From the NCBI RefSeq assembly GCF_016862455.1, contig NZ_BOMZ01000105.1, positions 39,771-103,770 of the forward strand: a stretch of DNA of 64,000 bases, given 5' to 3'. Both the position numbers and the translations under genes were made by a program. Shown in pieces: positions 61,609 through 64,000 of the stretch (its first letter is position 1; each line of letters opens with the position of its first letter). The stretch is from Actinoplanes utahensis (lineage in GTDB: Bacteria > Actinomycetota > Actinomycetes > Mycobacteriales > Micromonosporaceae). Under the pieces are notes generated by a model. The model was not told the origin of the DNA and did not search any database. It saw only the letters and a list, made by a program, of their open reading frames with translations.

Positions 61609-62190
61609 GTGGCCGGACCGTCCACCGCATTGTCCCCGGTGATCGCCGCCAGCACCCACTGGCTGGCGCGGGCCTACCCCGGTGGGGAGTCCAACACGGT
61701 GGCGCACACGCTCGCCGAGCTCCAGGCCCGGCAGGCGATCACGGTCGCCGCGTGGCTGCGGTACCCGACCGAGATCGACGCGGCGCTGGTCGCCATCGCC
61801 GGTCCCGGCGGCTCGGCCCTGCTCGACTGGAAGGCCGGCAGCGAGCCCGAGGACGAGTTCGCCGACGGCGAGGGCTGGCGCACCTGGGTCGACGAGGTCG
61901 TGGTGAGCTGGGCCGCCTGCCTGCTCGCCGACCCGATGCTGGCCCGCCGCGGCGTCGACTCGGTGATCGCCGCGATGCCGCTGCCCGACCCGCGGCCCCG
62001 CCCGCACGCCCGCCGCCCCGGCGGTCTGCCCACCGAGTTCCGCCGGCTGCTCCAGCCGGACGTCCGCGACCGGGAGGCCGCCGCGCTGCTGCGCCACCCC
62101 GACCTGCTGGACCCGATCGCCGCGATGCACCGCGACCAGCTGCTCTATCTCCTGGACGCCGAGCAGGACCGCACCCCCCTCGCGGCCTGA
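61609..62190 (+). CDS. Small protein of unknown function beside glgE
   Basis: A 193-residue soluble protein. GTG 61609 follows GGGAGGAGAA, a strong ribosome binding site. The sequence is helical (SNTVAHTLAELQARQAITVA, GWRTWVDEVVVSWAACLLAD), with a Pro/Arg-rich middle (PDPRPRPHARRPGG) and a helical end. I recognise no family. It is divergent from the glg operon and closed by a strong hairpin. Confidence 0.7.
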   Translation: MAGPSTALSPVIAASTHWLARAYPGGESNTVAHTLAELQARQAITVAAWLRYPTEIDAALVAIAGPGGSALLDWKAGSEPEDEFADGEGWRTWVDEVVVSWAACLLADPMLARRGVDSVIAAMPLPDPRPRPHARRPGGLPTEFRRLLQPDVRDREAAALLRHPDLLDPIAAMHRDQLLYLLDAEQDRTPLAA

Positions 62191-62260
62191 ATTCGGCACC
62201 GCCCTCCCGAGGGTCCCCGCGCACGCGGGTGACGTGGACCCGCCGGAACGGGAGGGTCGA

Positions 62261-62313
62261 AGGCCGCAGGACCGGCGCCACCCTTGTCCTCCTGGGTGCC
62301 GGTCCTGCGGCCT
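62261..62313. terminator. Strong bidirectional terminator
   Basis: A perfect 16-bp stem (62261-62276 with 62298-62313), extended by three looser pairs, is followed rightward by CTCTTTC. It lies between the convergent stops at 62190 and 62332. Confidence 0.8.
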
Positions 62314-62331
62314 CTTTCGCGTGTCCCGGGG

Positions 62332-62793
62332 TCAGGCCAGGCGGGCCGGGAAGCCGCCGGTGGCCAGCGGCCCCCACGACTCGATCGTCACGCGGATCAG
62401 GCATTTGCCCTGGTCGCGCATGGCCTGCCGGTACTCGTCCCAGTCCGGGTGCTCGCCGGAGATGCAGCGGAAGTACTCCACCAGGGGCTCGACCGCGTCG
62501 GGCAGGTCGATGACCTCGGCGACGCCGTCGACCTGCACCCACGGCCCGTTCCACTCGTCGGACAGGACGCACAGGGTGACCCGGGGGTCGCGGCGGATGT
62601 TCGCCACCTTGGCCCGCTCGGGGTAGCTGGAGATGACGATGCGGCCCTCCGGGTCGACGCCGCACGTGTTCGGCGAGGACTGGGGACGCCCGTCCCTGCG
62701 GGTGGTCATCAGGATCGCCCGGTGCCGCGGCCGCAGGAACTCGATCAGCTCCGCGCGGGCGACCTCGGTGTTCGTCGCGATGGTGCGTGCCAT
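62332..62793 (-). CDS. PPOX-class (pyridoxamine 5'-phosphate oxidase-like) F420-type oxidoreductase
   Basis: A 153-residue split-barrel protein: RHRAILMTTRRDGRPQSSPN, GRIVISSYPERAKVANIRRD, RVTLCVLSDEWNGPWVQVDG, VEYFRCISGEHPDWDEYRQA. The RAILMTTRRDGRPQ region and the size match actinobacterial PPOX proteins that use F420 (or FMN). Substrate unknown. It lies 12 bp after the polyphosphate glucokinase gene on the same strand, so they may share an mRNA. Confidence 0.88.
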   Translation of the reverse strand: MARTIATNTEVARAELIEFLRPRHRAILMTTRRDGRPQSSPNTCGVDPEGRIVISSYPERAKVANIRRDPRVTLCVLSDEWNGPWVQVDGVAEVIDLPDAVEPLVEYFRCISGEHPDWDEYRQAMRDQGKCLIRVTIESWGPLATGGFPARLA

Positions 62794-62805
62794 GCCGGAA
62801 CCCTC

Positions 62806-63609
<804 letters not shown>

Positions 63610-63865
63610 CCGTCTTCCGTTCTGCCGGTGCCTGCGCTGTTCCGCGCCCTGCTGTCTACCACGTGGGTACGACGGTGAAACGCGCGCTTCCCGGCGGTGG
63701 ACCGCACCGCACCATAGGATGAATTCGGCGGGTGACTTACCGGTTCACGCACAGTCACTCATACTTTCGGATGGTCGGGGATAAGCTTCTCGGCTAGCGT
63801 TGCACTTCAGAACGGTCGCCGCGTGCGGGCACGGCTCTCTGCCCGTCTGATGGAGGACCACCAGC

Positions 63866-64000
63866 ATGACCCTGTTGCAGACCAGACAACATCCCGGTCA
63901 CACGGTGCCCGGGACCAGCGCGTCGGAGTTGCTGGCCGCGATGGCCGCCGCTTGCGACGACCGCCGCCGGGCCCGGTTGCGGGACCGGGCGATCGAGGCG
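63866..64000 (+). CDS. Sigma-B/F/G-type RNA polymerase sigma factor, start only
   Basis: ATG 63866 follows GGAGGA at nine bases; 45 codons are inside the window. The sequence has a short basic leader, then TSASELLAAMAAACDDRRRA and RLRDRAIEA, which resembles the region before sigma region 2 in actinobacterial SigB/SigF proteins (usually continuing as A-W-x-P-x-A). Identification rests on this short piece only. Confidence 0.6.
   Translation, partial: MTLLQTRQHPGHTVPGTSASELLAAMAAACDDRRRARLRDRAIEA

Noticed and set aside
59550..62513. A 987-codon rightward open frame opposite glgE and beyond
   Set aside because: Runs through glgE in antisense and then through the real gene at 61609 in a wrong frame.

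Overview
The window is very GC-rich actinobacterial DNA with long antisense shadow frames. Gene content (GlgE pathway, F420-type enzymes, secreted CBM2-GH6 cellulase, Ser/Thr kinases with sensor domains, SCO6745-type protein, sigma-B/F-like factor) fits Micromonosporaceae, most likely Actinoplanes or a close relative; this assignment is inference from gene types. I recognise 51 protein genes, two of them cut by the window ends. I saw no rRNA, tRNA, CRISPR array, transposase, integrase or phage gene, so this looks like a chromosomal segment without an obvious island.

1-10.9 kb: a GlxA/AraC-type regulator (cut) divergent from a LacI-type regulator, a Ser/Thr kinase, a secreted low-complexity protein, a translationally coupled pair of membrane c-di-GMP enzymes (PAS-GGDEF and GGDEF-EAL), then three poorly known genes. 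10.9-20.6 kb: a pyrimidine-type ring catabolism locus. Leftward: beta-ureidopropionase, dihydropyrimidinase, an F420-type LLM oxidoreductase and an NMT1-type ABC importer, mostly with overlapping stop/start codons. Rightward: a MocR/GntR-aminotransferase regulator coupled to a class III aminotransferase. Together these could import a pyrimidine, reduce it, open it to a beta-amino acid and transaminate that. 20.8-24 kb: PiT phosphate transporter with a small membrane partner, and a Tat-exported glycerophosphodiesterase, flanked by two non-coding tandem-repeat tracts.

24.3-34.2 kb: two large tandem HEAT-like paralogues whose start regions carry near-identical leaderless promoters, a fused alpha-beta glycyl-tRNA synthetase and a divergent acyl-CoA dehydrogenase. 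34.2-40.8 kb: secreted proteins, a GAF-GGDEF cyclase, a HAD phosphatase, and an exoglucanase of family GH6 behind a perfect CebR/CelR-type operator. 40.9-46.9 kb: a compact redox operon (four-histidine membrane protein with a long repeat tail, NuoF-ferredoxin fusion, thioredoxin-like lipoprotein) that could form a transmembrane electron path.

46.9-54 kb: PspC-domain protein, sensor kinase, Tex, PP2C phosphatase, a MazF-like toxin with an antitoxin that lacks a normal start codon, YjbR and GNAT proteins. 54-61.2 kb: the complete glgE-treS-mak-glgB operon turning trehalose into branched alpha-glucan. 61.6-64 kb: a small unknown gene, a PPOX/F420-type enzyme, polyphosphate glucokinase and the start of a sigma factor. 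Many genes end at clear hairpins, and several begin at a -10-like box 6-8 bases before the start codon, suggesting leaderless mRNAs.
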